Shown piece by piece: positions 28,119 through 37,481 of a DNA stretch of 64,000 nt; position 1 is the first letter of the stretch, and every line of letters starts with the position of its first letter. The translations under genes were made by a program, and so were the position numbers. The DNA is from Leptothermofonsia sichuanensis E412 (GTDB lineage Bacteria; Cyanobacteriota; Cyanobacteriia; Leptolyngbyales; Leptolyngbyaceae): contig NZ_CP072600.1 of NCBI RefSeq assembly GCF_019891175.1, forward strand, positions 5,208,001-5,272,000. The letters run 5' to 3'. The notes under the pieces were generated by a model. It saw only the letters and a program-made list of their open reading frames with translations. It searched no databases and was not told the origin of the DNA.

Positions 28119-28818
28119 GAACTGGATAGTCTTCAAATTTTACTGGTTCAGTGAGGATTTTTTGCTTACAGCACAACAACTGACACTGAGATAATCGGGT
28201 ACTCGGTGATACAACCAGGGCGCTTTTCCGATTTGATTTAATGGTGTTATTTACACGGAGTATTTGAGCCAGTTCTCGATAGATTATTTATACGAAATAG
28301 GATTTGCGTAATCCTTTAAAGACCTTTGTCTGAGGTCAAAATATAAAATTTGCTTGCACAATTCAGATAGCCGAATACAATAAATTGTTCGTGGATTGTC
28401 CACCACAAACATTGAACACAAACGTTGGACACAAATGCTCATTACTAAAGTGGGTCATGAATATCTATCTCTTGAGGAAGAGGATCCAGCTTGACGATTT
28501 TAATAATCTTCGTTAAGTTGTTTGGATCTTGTACAGAATTTACCCAGATTTGTTTGACGGCGGGTATTTTCGTTGATCGATTTCCAGGGGAACTATTTCC
28601 CCCCAGTACGGTTGACCTTCAGAGTAATTGAGGTTACAAATTTCTGATCAGGAGGTGTGATACAGGATGGAGGGAAAGCTTTATTCTATCTGTTGAAAGT
28701 GTTGGGTTACCTTTCGGGAAGCAAGCTACGCTGACGCTCTTCCAACCTGGGTTGCAGAACTTTTTGATGGCTTTACTAGTGCAGGTTGCCAAAAATAACC
28801 CGCTAGTTTTGGCTTCAA

Positions 28819-28873
28819 CCACAAAGACACAAAGCGCACTAAGAAACTTTGTGTCCCTTCGTGCCTTTGTGGT
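28819..28873. repeat. ACCACAAAGACACAAAG palindromic repeat
   Basis: ACCACAAAGACACAAAG at the left is inverted at the right as CTTTGTGTCCCTTCGTGCCTTTGTGGT. It is related to copies at 29336 and 41900. Confidence 0.6.
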
Positions 28874-28898
28874 GAAAGGCTTCTGCCACAATGCACTA

Positions 28899-28992
28899 GT
28901 GGTTCATCAACCTTGAAATTGTGAGTCTGAGATCAGGAAAGGGTTAATTATTTCGGGGTTTTCAATCCACAAAATAATTCTTGACAGACCAC
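28899..28992. repeat. MITE-like repeat R2, copy b
   Basis: 94 bp with ends GTGGTTCATCAA / TTGACAGACCAC, flanked on both sides by TA (28897-28898, 28993-28994), within a wider CTAG context. The interior TGTGAGTCTGAGATCAGG and AAAATAATTCTTGACAGAC parts match the other R2 copies. Confidence 0.75.
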
Positions 28993-29335
28993 TAGTTGAG
29001 ATAGATTTCGCTTAGTAAGCGATTGACCGCCAGAATCAGGAACTTTATCGAAAGGATCTCGTCAAATATTGAGTATTTTCTTTCGGATATATCTTTTTTC
29101 CAGGGGAGATATATCTTCTGCTCAGGTATGTCATTTGCGTGTGTTTCGTTTGGAATGTTGCCTGATAAAGTATTGTGTGTTGGCACTTGGACAGCCTTCC
29201 CTGGAAGTATCGAGTTTTCTGTTCATCAATCATTAACAATTCATCAGCGATTCATTAGCGGTTGACAGTGTATTGTCTGATCGGTTGAAAGATTCAAGCG
29301 AGACTCAGGAATAGGGATTTCGTAATCTGAAACTT

Positions 29336-29440
29336 TACGACAAAGGCATAAGCGCACAAAGAGATGGCTCTGTGTTCTCCGTGTCTCTGTGGTAGAGTCC
29401 TAAGTTTTTCAGTTTATTTAATCCACACTCCCTGGAGTAA
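29336..29440. repeat. Palindromic CACAAAG/CTCTGTGG repeat with TTTAATCCACA tail
   Basis: AAAGGCATAAGCGCACAAAGAG then TCTCCGTGTCTCTGTGGTAGAG and a tail TTTATTTAATCCACA. The tail is shared with the 41900-41992 copy (TCTATTTAATCCACA), showing a unit larger than the palindrome. Confidence 0.6.
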
Positions 29441-29560
29441 ACGATTAGTATTGGCATCTTTTCCCTGCTTTTCAGCGCAAGCAGCGCTTTTGTGGTTCCA
29501 GGTGGCTTCGATGGAGATCACTTTCGAAGGCTAATCAGCGGCTAAATGTTGGGTATGGTG

Positions 29561-29652
29561 GAATGGCACTGAATTAAGCCAAATGAGATCGCTCAGATCT
29601 CCAACTTCTCGAAGAAGTTGAAGATCTTTAACCCTCTATGTCAGTGTCATTC
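29561..29652. repeat. MITE R1, copy B, complete with 10-bp target duplication
   Basis: 92 bp. Terminal inverted repeats GAATGGCACTGA / TCAGTGTCATTC (11 of 12) enclose the palindrome AGATCTCCAACTTCT...AGAAGTTGAAGATCT. GGGTATGGTG occurs at 29551-29560 and again at 29653-29662, exactly abutting both ends. It ends 47 bp before the first exopolysaccharide gene start. Confidence 0.88.
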
Positions 29653-29699
29653 GGGTATGGTGCTTTTTCAATCAAGCTGGAGTGTTCAACTTTTTAGCT

Positions 29700-30782
29700 A
29701 TGAGAGTTGCTTTAGTTCACGATTATCTGACTCAGCGCGGTGGAGCGGAGCGTGTTTTTGAACTGCTTTGTAAACGCTACCCCGAAGCAGACATTTTTAC
29801 CTCACTCTACGATTCGGAGCGAACGATTGATTTGAGCGATCGCCTGGTTCAGACCACGGTTTTGCAGAAAATTCCGGGAGCCGCCAAACACTTCAGGCTG
29901 TTAGCTCCCCTGTATTTCCCTGTATTTAGAACCCTTGGTTTGCATGACTACGATTTGATTATTAGTAGCAGCAGTAGCTTTGCCAAGGCAGTGCGCAAGC
30001 GCCCAGATGCTCGCCATATTTGCTTCTGCCACAACGTCACCCGATTTCTCTGGGACACACAAACCTATCTACGGGAGTATACCGCTTACAGAAGGTTTTA
30101 TCCCATAATCGACAGAGCATTTGACTTATTGCGACGAATGGATTTGAAATATGCTCAGGAACCTGATTTGTATATTGCAAATTCCAGTGTGGTGGCTGAT
30201 CGGATTCAAACCACTTACAAAAAGCCAGTGGTGGTGATCAATTATCCAATCGATAGCAATCAATTTGTCTTCTCAGAACAGAAGGAGGAATTTTATCTGG
30301 CATCGACTCGATTGATCAGTTACAAACGCATTGATGTGGTCGTCGAGGCATTTAACTGGTTGGGATTGCCTCTACTGATTACTGGAGACGGTCCAGAACG
30401 ACAGCGTCTGGAGTCTCAGGCAATGGGAAACATCCAGTTTTTGGGGCATGTCAGCGACGAAGAACGCACTCAACTGATGGCAAAAACCCAGGCAGTGGTG
30501 GTGGCAGCATTAGAAGATTATGGGTTGGTGCCTGTTGAGGCAAATGCCAGTGGGACGCCTGTGATTGCCTATGGTGCAGGTGGTGTGCTGGATACTCAAA
30601 TTGCTGAACAAACGGGTGTTTTGTTCAATCGCCAGACCCCAGAAGCATTACAGGCAGCTTTGTTAAGAGCAACGAAGATTAACTGGAACTACCAGAAGAT
30701 TCGGGATCATGCGCTGACCCATTTTTCTGAGGATGCTTTTTTTAGAAAGGTGGATCAGTTTTTCAGGGAGGTTTACAGCTAA
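29700..30782 (+). CDS. GT4 family glycosyltransferase
   Basis: 360 residues from ATG 29700 (MRVALVHDYLTQRGGAERV); an in-frame GTG at 29682 is less likely. GT-B fold: the N-terminal acceptor half with GGAER, and the C-terminal nucleotide-sugar half with STRLISYKRIDVVVEAF, GDGPER and the EDYGLVPVEANASG E-x7-E motif. It adds a sugar to the growing lipid-linked repeat unit in the cytoplasm. It is the first gene of the exopolysaccharide series; its stop overlaps an inverted repeat. Confidence 0.88.
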   Translation: MRVALVHDYLTQRGGAERVFELLCKRYPEADIFTSLYDSERTIDLSDRLVQTTVLQKIPGAAKHFRLLAPLYFPVFRTLGLHDYDLIISSSSSFAKAVRKRPDARHICFCHNVTRFLWDTQTYLREYTAYRRFYPIIDRAFDLLRRMDLKYAQEPDLYIANSSVVADRIQTTYKKPVVVINYPIDSNQFVFSEQKEEFYLASTRLISYKRIDVVVEAFNWLGLPLLITGDGPERQRLESQAMGNIQFLGHVSDEERTQLMAKTQAVVVAALEDYGLVPVEANASGTPVIAYGAGGVLDTQIAEQTGVLFNRQTPEALQAALLRATKINWNYQKIRDHALTHFSEDAFFRKVDQFFREVYS

Positions 30783-30850
30783 AAGCCTATCCGAAAACTG
30801 CCTGGTCCTGGTGCCTGGTTTAGTTGTTTACAGCTTTTCAGATAGGCTTT
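30782..30850 (+). terminator. Inverted repeat after the first glycosyltransferase (possible terminator)
   Basis: AAAGCCTATCCGAAAACTG (30782-30800) pairs with CAGCTTTTCAGATAGGCTTT (30831-30850), nearly 20 bp with a 30-base loop. It overlaps the stop codon. A related string, GTTTCGGATAGGTTTT, lies at 53290-53305 in the DUF2233 gene, so the element may be mobile rather than only a terminator. Confidence 0.5.
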
Positions 30851-31018
30851 GAGACTGAGCAATGCCAGTTGGGCAGGTTTCAGATGGCAGGTGGTGGGTG
30901 GTAGGTGGTGGGTGCCCGATACCAGACATGGTACGGTACCAACTCGTACCCAACCCAATCGGAGCAGTCGGAGCAGTCGGTCATGGATGGGGTGTTTTTT
31001 GTGGGAGGAGTAATCTCT

Positions 31019-33208
31019 GTGACAGTAGATCACTACGTCGGAGCGGTTGAATCCGATCCTGGCTATGGACAACTGGCGGCTGTGCTCTGGCGACGGCGAT
31101 TCCTGCTGCTGCTGATTTTTCTAGGAGTGCTGTCAGCCGCAGCGCTGTATACGTTTACCCGAAAGCCCATTTATCAAAGTTCAATGCAATTGCTGGTTGA
31201 GCCAAACTACCAGGGCAAACGGGATACCAGTGCTGAAAACCAGTTTGCTGACTCCAATATTGAGATTGACAACTCCACCCAGCTGGCACAAATGCGGAGT
31301 TCCCAACTTCTGCAACGGGCGGTGACTTTGTTGCAGGCAGAGTATCCTCGCCTGACCGCTGAGGAGGTGCAAAACTCGCTGGTCTTAGTGCAGTTGGAAG
31401 AAGCGAAGGTCAAGACCAAGATTTTTCAGGCTGTTTACACCAGTGACGATCCGGTTAAAACCCAGAAAGTCCTACAGGCAATTCAGCAGGTTTACCAGGA
31501 CTATAACCGGGAGCAACAAAAGTTGCGGCTGACCCGTGGGCTTTCCTTTGTCAATGAGCAATTACCTGTTCTGGAAGACCAGGTGGAGCAGGCAGAGCGA
31601 TCGCTGGAGCAGTTTCGCCGCAGCCAGAATGTGGTGGATCCCGATGCCCAGTCCAGGGCGATCGTCGATTCGCTAACCAGCATCCAGCGTGAGCGCCAAC
31701 TGAACCAGGCTGAAATTCGCCAGGCACAGGCTCGTTTCCTGGAATTACGGCAACGGGTAAACCAGTCGCCCCAACAGGCATTAGTGGCAACCCGGTTGAG
31801 TCAGTCTTCCCGCTTTCAATCCCTGTTGAATGAGATTCAGAAAACGGAACTATCCCTGGTGCAACAGCGGGTGCGGTTCAGGGATCGATCGCCCTTTGTT
31901 CAGGAAGTCCTGGATCAGCGGCAGCGGCAACTGGCTTTACTGTCTTCAGAAGTTGGGCGAATTCTGGGCAATCGCGCAACTGGAGCAGCCATCTCTGGGG
32001 ATTTACTGCATCAGGGACAACTAGGTGAGACGGATATCAGGCTTGTGAACGAGATGGTAGAAGCCCAGGTCAATCTGGTTTCCTTAAATGCCCGTTCCCA
32101 GAGCCTGGCTGCATCGGAACAGGCACTCACGGCAGAGTTACGTCGATTTCCCGGTTTACTGGCAGAGTACAACCGGCTGCAACCCCAGGTACAACTCAGA
32201 CGGGATACTCTGCAACAACTACTGAAAGCCAGACAGGAGATTGCTCTGGAAATTGCCCGGGGCGGGTTTGACTGGCAGGTTGTGGAGCAGCCTAAACTGG
32301 GCGAACAGCGGGGACCAAACCTGTCCCGCAATCTGATGCTGGGGGCGATCGCCGGACTGATGCTGGGCAGCCTGGCAGCCTTTGTGCGGGATGGCATGGA
32401 TGATTCAATTCGTGACCCCGATGAGTTAAAAAAACATACCAGCCTGCCCCTGCTGGGAACAATTTCCAGTCTGACCGGGCCAGATTCATCATCTGTCCTG
32501 TCACGGCTGAAGGGAAAACCGCTGACGCCTTCCATGATGCAGGTAATCTACTGGCCGCCCTTTCGTGAAGCCGTGGATCTGGTTTACCGGAATATCCAGT
32601 TCATGCCAACTGCTGATGGGTTGAGATCGCTGGTGGTCACCTCATCCCTGGCAGGAGAAGGCAAGTCAACCCTGGCGCTTGGTCTGGCGATCAGTGCCGC
32701 CCGTCTGCACAAACGGGTGTTACTGATTGATGCCGATCTGCGTCGTCCCACGTTACATCAGCAATTGGGGCTATCCAATGAGCAGGGACTGTCAACCCTG
32801 CTGACAGACGACACTCCCCTTCCTGGTTGGGGTGAAATTCCATTGTCCTATCGCTATCGGGATCTGCCCATTTCACTGCTCACCGCCGGACCTGTGCCCC
32901 TCGATCCCGCCAAGCTGTTGAGTTCCCAACGGATGGCAGAGCTAATCGCTGTCTTTGAGCGTTCCTATGACCTGGTGGTGCTGGATGCTCCACCCGTTTT
33001 AGGTATTGTGGATGCCCTGTTAGAAGCCTCGTTCTGTGATGGAGTTGTTTTTGTCAGCCGCCTGGGTCAGGTGACCCGCCGTGAGTTGACACAGGCAACT
33101 GCCATCTTAACCAGGCTGAACCTGTTGGGGATTGTTGCCAATGGGGCAAATCCGGCAATCAGTCCCTACTTTGCCTACGAAAGAAAGCTACAGTCAATGG
33201 TTCCTTGA
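31019..33208 (+). CDS. Wzc-type polysaccharide co-polymerase/tyrosine autokinase
   Basis: 729 residues from GTG 31019, chosen because GGGAGGAG lies 8 bases before it; the frame is open to 30905. The Wzz domain has a first membrane span at about 25-45, long periplasmic coiled coils (about 170-430) and a second span near 445-462. The cytoplasmic BY-kinase has Walker A LAGEGKST (about 543), A' VLLIDADLRRP (about 566) and Walker B LVVLDAPP (about 652). It would control chain length with the Wza-like channel. The C-terminal tail has only two tyrosines (SPYFAYERK) instead of a Tyr-rich cluster. Confidence 0.92.
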   Translation: MTVDHYVGAVESDPGYGQLAAVLWRRRFLLLLIFLGVLSAAALYTFTRKPIYQSSMQLLVEPNYQGKRDTSAENQFADSNIEIDNSTQLAQMRSSQLLQRAVTLLQAEYPRLTAEEVQNSLVLVQLEEAKVKTKIFQAVYTSDDPVKTQKVLQAIQQVYQDYNREQQKLRLTRGLSFVNEQLPVLEDQVEQAERSLEQFRRSQNVVDPDAQSRAIVDSLTSIQRERQLNQAEIRQAQARFLELRQRVNQSPQQALVATRLSQSSRFQSLLNEIQKTELSLVQQRVRFRDRSPFVQEVLDQRQRQLALLSSEVGRILGNRATGAAISGDLLHQGQLGETDIRLVNEMVEAQVNLVSLNARSQSLAASEQALTAELRRFPGLLAEYNRLQPQVQLRRDTLQQLLKARQEIALEIARGGFDWQVVEQPKLGEQRGPNLSRNLMLGAIAGLMLGSLAAFVRDGMDDSIRDPDELKKHTSLPLLGTISSLTGPDSSSVLSRLKGKPLTPSMMQVIYWPPFREAVDLVYRNIQFMPTADGLRSLVVTSSLAGEGKSTLALGLAISAARLHKRVLLIDADLRRPTLHQQLGLSNEQGLSTLLTDDTPLPGWGEIPLSYRYRDLPISLLTAGPVPLDPAKLLSSQRMAELIAVFERSYDLVVLDAPPVLGIVDALLEASFCDGVVFVSRLGQVTRRELTQATAILTRLNLLGIVANGANPAISPYFAYERKLQSMVP

Positions 33209-33273
33209 GTTGAGCAGCATTGCCCAACTTTAAACAATTATTCGCCTGTACACCGATTTCCCCCGTAAGGTGC

Positions 33274-34233
33274 ATGACTATGCTTTCGACTGAACATCAA
33301 ACACTGGAAAATTCAGCCCTGGACGATCCAACACTGGAGAATCTAACACTGGACCTGAAACCAGTACCCAACCGGGCAACTCAATACAAGTTGAAGTGGC
33401 GACAAAAGCAACTTCTGGTAAAACTCAGCCGTGACCTGAAAGTACCCTGTTTACCCCCCTTAACCGAGCAATCCTGGTTGCAGGATTGCCTCCAGCGATC
33501 GCCCGTACATCTGGTCAAACTCCCACTGGAGCTGCCGGAGACCGAACTGGAATTTTGGGCAGATGCCTGTGCCGCTGCGGGCAAGTCTGTATTCCTCAAA
33601 TTACCCGGTATGGCGGCATTGCCCAACAAGCGAAGCCGGATCAAGTGGTGGATTAAACGGCTGACCGAATGGGCGATCGCGGCTCTCTTGCTGATCCTGT
33701 TCAGTCCCCTGATGCTGATTCTCTCCTGGCTGATTGTCACTACTTCACCGGGACCAGTTTTGTTTCACCAGTGGCGTGTCGGCGAACGTGGCAAACTCTT
33801 CCGTATTTACAAATTCCGCACGATGGTAGCGGGAGCAGAGCAACTCCACCATCAGGTGATGGTGGGGCAGTCCGGTCTGCACAAGCTGGAGCATGACCCC
33901 CGCATTACTCCCCTGGGAGTCTGGATGCGGCGCTACAGCCTCGATGAACTTCCCCAACTGATCAACGTGCTGCGCGGCGAAATGAGCCTGGTTGGACCCC
34001 GCCCCTGGGCACTGTATGATGCCCTCCGCCTTAGCCCCACCGTGCGCCATCGGTTAAATGCCCTGCCAGGAATTACCGGAATCTGGCAGATTACCCGTCG
34101 GGCTACCCTGCGCGACCTGGATGCCGTGAACCGCATCGACCTGGGCTACCTCGGTGCCTGGTCCTTCCGCCAGGATCTGAAGATCCTCCTGCTCACGATT
34201 CCCAAAGTGCTGACCGGATTTGGTGCCTATTAG
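33274..34233 (+). CDS. Priming sugar-phosphate transferase (WbaP/WcaJ type)
   Basis: 319 residues from ATG 33274 with TAAGG just upstream; the open frame starts at 33220. The N-terminal 110 residues are variable, with a small TLEN repeat. One membrane helix (about 128-158) is followed by the bacterial sugar transferase domain: HQWRVGERGKLFRIYKFRTM, then YSLDELPQLINVLRGEMSLVGPRP. It transfers a sugar-1-phosphate to undecaprenyl phosphate, starting the repeat unit. It lies 65 bp after the kinase gene on the same strand. Confidence 0.9.
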   Translation: MTMLSTEHQTLENSALDDPTLENLTLDLKPVPNRATQYKLKWRQKQLLVKLSRDLKVPCLPPLTEQSWLQDCLQRSPVHLVKLPLELPETELEFWADACAAAGKSVFLKLPGMAALPNKRSRIKWWIKRLTEWAIAALLLILFSPLMLILSWLIVTTSPGPVLFHQWRVGERGKLFRIYKFRTMVAGAEQLHHQVMVGQSGLHKLEHDPRITPLGVWMRRYSLDELPQLINVLRGEMSLVGPRPWALYDALRLSPTVRHRLNALPGITGIWQITRRATLRDLDAVNRIDLGYLGAWSFRQDLKILLLTIPKVLTGFGAY

Positions 34234-34332
34234 ATAGGTAGCTGTTAGTTGTTGGTTGTTAGTAACGCGCCCACTGGTCTCGTTGACCTGAATCGGATTT
34301 AAGTCCACCACAAGACACCAGGACCTATTCCC

Positions 34333-34518
34333 CTCACTCCTCACTTCTCACTCCTCACTTCTCACTCCTCACTTCTCACTCCTCACTTCTCACTCCTCAC
34401 TTCTCACTCCTCACTCCTCACTCCTCACTCCTCACTTCTCACTTCTCACTTCTCACTTCTCACTCCTCACTCCTCACTTCTCACTTCTCACTTCTCACTC
34501 CTCACTTCTCACTCCTCA
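34333..34518. repeat. Heptamer tandem array CTCACTC/CTCACTT
   Basis: About 26 units of 7 bp alternating irregularly between CTCACTC and CTCACTT. The array ends only 10 bp before the ATG of the ABC exporter gene. The coding strand is the pyrimidine strand. No ribosome-binding site fits between array and ATG. Confidence 0.92.
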
Positions 34519-34528
34519 CCTCCGACGA

Positions 34529-36379
34529 ATGCCCCTGAAACTTCCTCTATTTATCCGCAAACCCCTTGAAATAACGAGCTTCTGGCAGAGTCATGATCTG
34601 ATTCTGCGGGAATTTCAATACTTTCCGTTGACGGCAACGCTGGCGATCGCCTTTGCCCTGGCAGCAGCAGCATTTGAAGGATTTGGGTTTGGTTTTTTAC
34701 TGGCATTTCTGCAAAGTCTGGTCAGCCCGGATGCCCCTCCGTTTCAGACGGGAGCAGGCTGGTTTGATGTCTGGATTTTGGGTATCCACGAACCCGTAAT
34801 GAATCGTCTCTATCGGGTGTCTGCTCTGATTTTGACGGCAACCTGGACGCGAGCACTGTTTAACTACCTGACCCAGGTTTACACCGAACTGACGCAACAA
34901 AAGCTGGTCGATCGCCTGCGTCGGCGGATTTTTGAACAACTCCAGTCGGTGGGTCTGGGATTTTTTGCCCAAACCAATTCTGGGGAATTAATCAACACCC
35001 TGACCAATGAAATTGGCAGGCTGCAAGCGGCTTTTGGGCTACTGGCATTCATGATTACAAAGGGATTGACCCTGGCTGTGTATCTGGTGTTGATGTTCCG
35101 GCTATCCTGGCAACTGACCCTGATTTCCGTTGCCCTGTTCAGCCTCCTGGCGGTCGGGCTTTCTACCCTGAATGCACGGGTGCGAGAAGCGAGTTTTGAT
35201 GTGTCCATCGCCAGTGGCAAATTTACCGGACGGGCAATGGAGTTTGTCAGTGGTATCCGTACCATTCAGGCATTTGCCACCCAGGAGTTTGAGCGCCGAC
35301 GGTTCTATCGAGCCAGTTCGGATGTGCTGAATACGACCATGAAAGCCGTCCGGGGTTGGGCCATCGTTCGTCCTGCCGCAGAAGGGTTAGCAACTACTAT
35401 TTTGATCGCCATGATCGTAATTGCCCTGACCCTGTTTGTGGCAAACGGTACGATGCAAATTGCATCCCTGCTGACGTTTCTGTTTATCCTGTTTCGGTTG
35501 GTGCCTGCCGTGCATGAAATCAATGGCAACCGGGCAATGCTGAATACGGCCTGGGGTGCCTTTGACAATATCCGCGAATTATTGCGAACCGATAACAAGC
35601 CCTACCTGAAACAGGGCGATCGCCCCTTTACCGGTTTGCAGCGAGCGATCGCCTTTGAATCCGTCGATTTTGGCTACGATCCCAGTTGTCCTGTTCTGCA
35701 CAACATTACCCTCACCATTAATCGGGGGGAAATGACCGCTCTGGTGGGTTCTTCAGGAGCAGGCAAAACCACACTGGTGGATTTAATACCCCGCTTCTAT
35801 GATCCCACAGAAGGCAGAATTTTAATTGACGGAGTTGATCTGAAGGACTTTCAAATCAACTCCCTGCGGAGAGTCATGGCCATAGTCAGCCAGGATACCT
35901 TTATTTTTAATGCCTCCATTCGAGAAAACATTGCCTATGGAACAGAATCTGTCATTGAGCAAGACATCATTGAAGCTGCACGACTAGCCAACGCACTGGA
36001 CTTTATTCTGGAAATGCCCCAGGGATTTGATACCCCACTGGGAGATCGCGGGGTCAGGCTTTCCGGCGGACAGCGACAACGGATTGCGATCGCCCGTGCC
36101 CTGCTCAAGGATCCCGAAATCCTGATCCTGGATGAGGCAACCAGCGCCCTGGATTCCATTTCTGAACGGCTCATTCAAGCGTCATTGGAAAAACTGGCGA
36201 AGGGACGTACTGTAATTGCGATCGCCCACCGACTTTCTACCATCGTCCGGGCTGATAAGGTGGTCGTACTGGAGCAGGGACGTATTGTTGAGCAGGGCAC
36301 GTACCAGCAATTGCTCGATAGTCGCGGCAAGTTGTGGAAATACCACCAGACTCAACATGAGGTGGGGCAGGTGAGTTAG
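34529..36379 (+). CDS. ABC exporter, fused membrane and ATPase domains (MsbA/HepA-like)
   Basis: 616 residues. Six membrane spans in the first 345 residues are followed by an ATPase domain: Walker [10 protein letters not shown] (about 407), signature LSGGQRQR (about 511), Walker [13 protein letters not shown] (about 531) and H-loop AIAHRLS. Half-transporters like this export lipids or lipid-linked glycans; HepA of Anabaena is needed for the heterocyst polysaccharide layer. In this locus it is the only candidate for moving lipid-linked sugars across the membrane. It starts directly after a heptamer array and without a Shine-Dalgarno sequence. Confidence 0.9.
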   Translation: MPLKLPLFIRKPLEITSFWQSHDLILREFQYFPLTATLAIAFALAAAAFEGFGFGFLLAFLQSLVSPDAPPFQTGAGWFDVWILGIHEPVMNRLYRVSALILTATWTRALFNYLTQVYTELTQQKLVDRLRRRIFEQLQSVGLGFFAQTNSGELINTLTNEIGRLQAAFGLLAFMITKGLTLAVYLVLMFRLSWQLTLISVALFSLLAVGLSTLNARVREASFDVSIASGKFTGRAMEFVSGIRTIQAFATQEFERRRFYRASSDVLNTTMKAVRGWAIVRPAAEGLATTILIAMIVIALTLFVANGTMQIASLLTFLFILFRLVPAVHEINGNRAMLNTAWGAFDNIRELLRTDNKPYLKQGDRPFTGLQRAIAFESVDFGYDPSCPVLHNITLTINRGEMTALVGSSGAGKTTLVDLIPRFYDPTEGRILIDGVDLKDFQINSLRRVMAIVSQDTFIFNASIRENIAYGTESVIEQDIIEAARLANALDFILEMPQGFDTPLGDRGVRLSGGQRQRIAIARALLKDPEILILDEATSALDSISERLIQASLEKLAKGRTVIAIAHRLSTIVRADKVVVLEQGRIVEQGTYQQLLDSRGKLWKYHQTQHEVGQVS

Positions 36380-36446
36380 AGTCCCTGTCTCCTAGTCCTT
36401 GTTATAAAAACAATCGGGAAAACAAACACTACTGGATAAGGTTTCA

Positions 36447-37481
36447 ATGACTGAATCACCCCAGTTCAACTACATCATTACTATTCACAATAAAGAGGAC
36501 TTGATCAAAGAAGTCCTGACCTGTGTGTTGATCTGTTGTCGGGATAATAGCCATGTTTACCCGGTTCTGGATGGCTGCACCGATCGCACTGAAACCATTG
36601 TGGATGATTTAATTAAAACCTTTGCCCATATCCCGATTACGAAAGTCCATACACCGGATGTCCATGAAATTCGTTCGATTAATGCAGGTCTGAAAGCGGC
36701 GAATCACGAGGGAAAAGGCTATAACATCATCCTGCAAGATGATGTCCTGCTGCATGATTTCTTACTCCAGGAAAGGATTGCTCAACTCTATGACTGGGCG
36801 GGGGAAAAGCTGGGGGTTGTCTCCTTCCGGCATGGCGCAAATCTGGCAAATGATACCCTATCTTCTAACTCGGTTCAGCCCTTTGCGGATTATGTGGAAA
36901 ATGCCTATGGTCATGGCATTCCTGATGCCAGGGTTTTGCTGCCAGGACAACTCGCTTACCGCACGATCGCCATTAAAAGTCCAGTCTGCCTTCCCTTTGA
37001 TCTGATTCGCAGCCTCGGTTTGTTGGAAGAAAAACTGGCACCCTATATGTGTGATGACTTCGAGTACTCGATTCGGAGCACTCAGGCGGGCTACCACAAT
37101 GGAGTTTTTGGGATTCGCTATCAGTCAGATGTGGATTGGGGGACGACCCGCACCAGACCGGATTCCAGACTGCAAGTACTGGAAAAACGGAATATTGGAT
37201 TGATTAAAGACTGGCACCAGGACGCGATCGCCCACATTATTGCAGGTGTTCAGACCGATCAGGTCATTGATGTCCCCGGAATGGTCACCAGGGCTGAGCA
37301 AGACCTGGCAATTGAGACGCTGAAGCGCAACCAAAAACGTTTAGAGCAATTCTTTCAACCGGATCAGCCTGGCTTGGTGGGCAGAGTGAAACGAAAAATC
37401 AAAACCACCTTACAAAAACTGATGATTTCCTCCAGCAAACAGGAATCAGCCCAACAATATCAGGGAGAATACAAAGGATGA
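36447..37481 (+). CDS. GT2-like glycosyltransferase
   Basis: 344 residues. A GT-A fold begins at once: YIITIHNKEDLIKEVL, then VLDGCTDRTE (nucleotide-binding Asp), and IILQDDVLLHDF in place of the usual DxD. A later CDDFEYSIR could hold the catalytic Asp. The C-terminal 60 residues are basic and helical. Donor and acceptor are unknown. The next gene starts inside its stop (ATGA overlap), so the two are translated together. Confidence 0.8.
   Translation: MTESPQFNYIITIHNKEDLIKEVLTCVLICCRDNSHVYPVLDGCTDRTETIVDDLIKTFAHIPITKVHTPDVHEIRSINAGLKAANHEGKGYNIILQDDVLLHDFLLQERIAQLYDWAGEKLGVVSFRHGANLANDTLSSNSVQPFADYVENAYGHGIPDARVLLPGQLAYRTIAIKSPVCLPFDLIRSLGLLEEKLAPYMCDDFEYSIRSTQAGYHNGVFGIRYQSDVDWGTTRTRPDSRLQVLEKRNIGLIKDWHQDAIAHIIAGVQTDQVIDVPGMVTRAEQDLAIETLKRNQKRLEQFFQPDQPGLVGRVKRKIKTTLQKLMISSSKQESAQQYQGEYKG

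Larger units (their letters stand above)
28119..29699. other. Long AT-rich gene-free region upstream of the exopolysaccharide series
   Basis: About 1.6 kb without a convincing gene on either strand. It holds repeat R2 (28899), two ACCACAGAG/ACACAAAG-type palindromes (28819, 29336), R1 (29561) and a GTGG/CCAC palindrome near 28392-28410. Together with 26663-26953 it was one intergenic region before the IS4 insertion. It presumably carries control sites for the divergent exporter and glycosyltransferase genes, but no defined promoter could be assigned. Confidence 0.5.

Noticed and set aside
29023-29265. Two overlapping short frames upstream of the polysaccharide operon
   Set aside because: They lie on opposite strands of AT-rich DNA, and neither has a start signal or a recognisable sequence.
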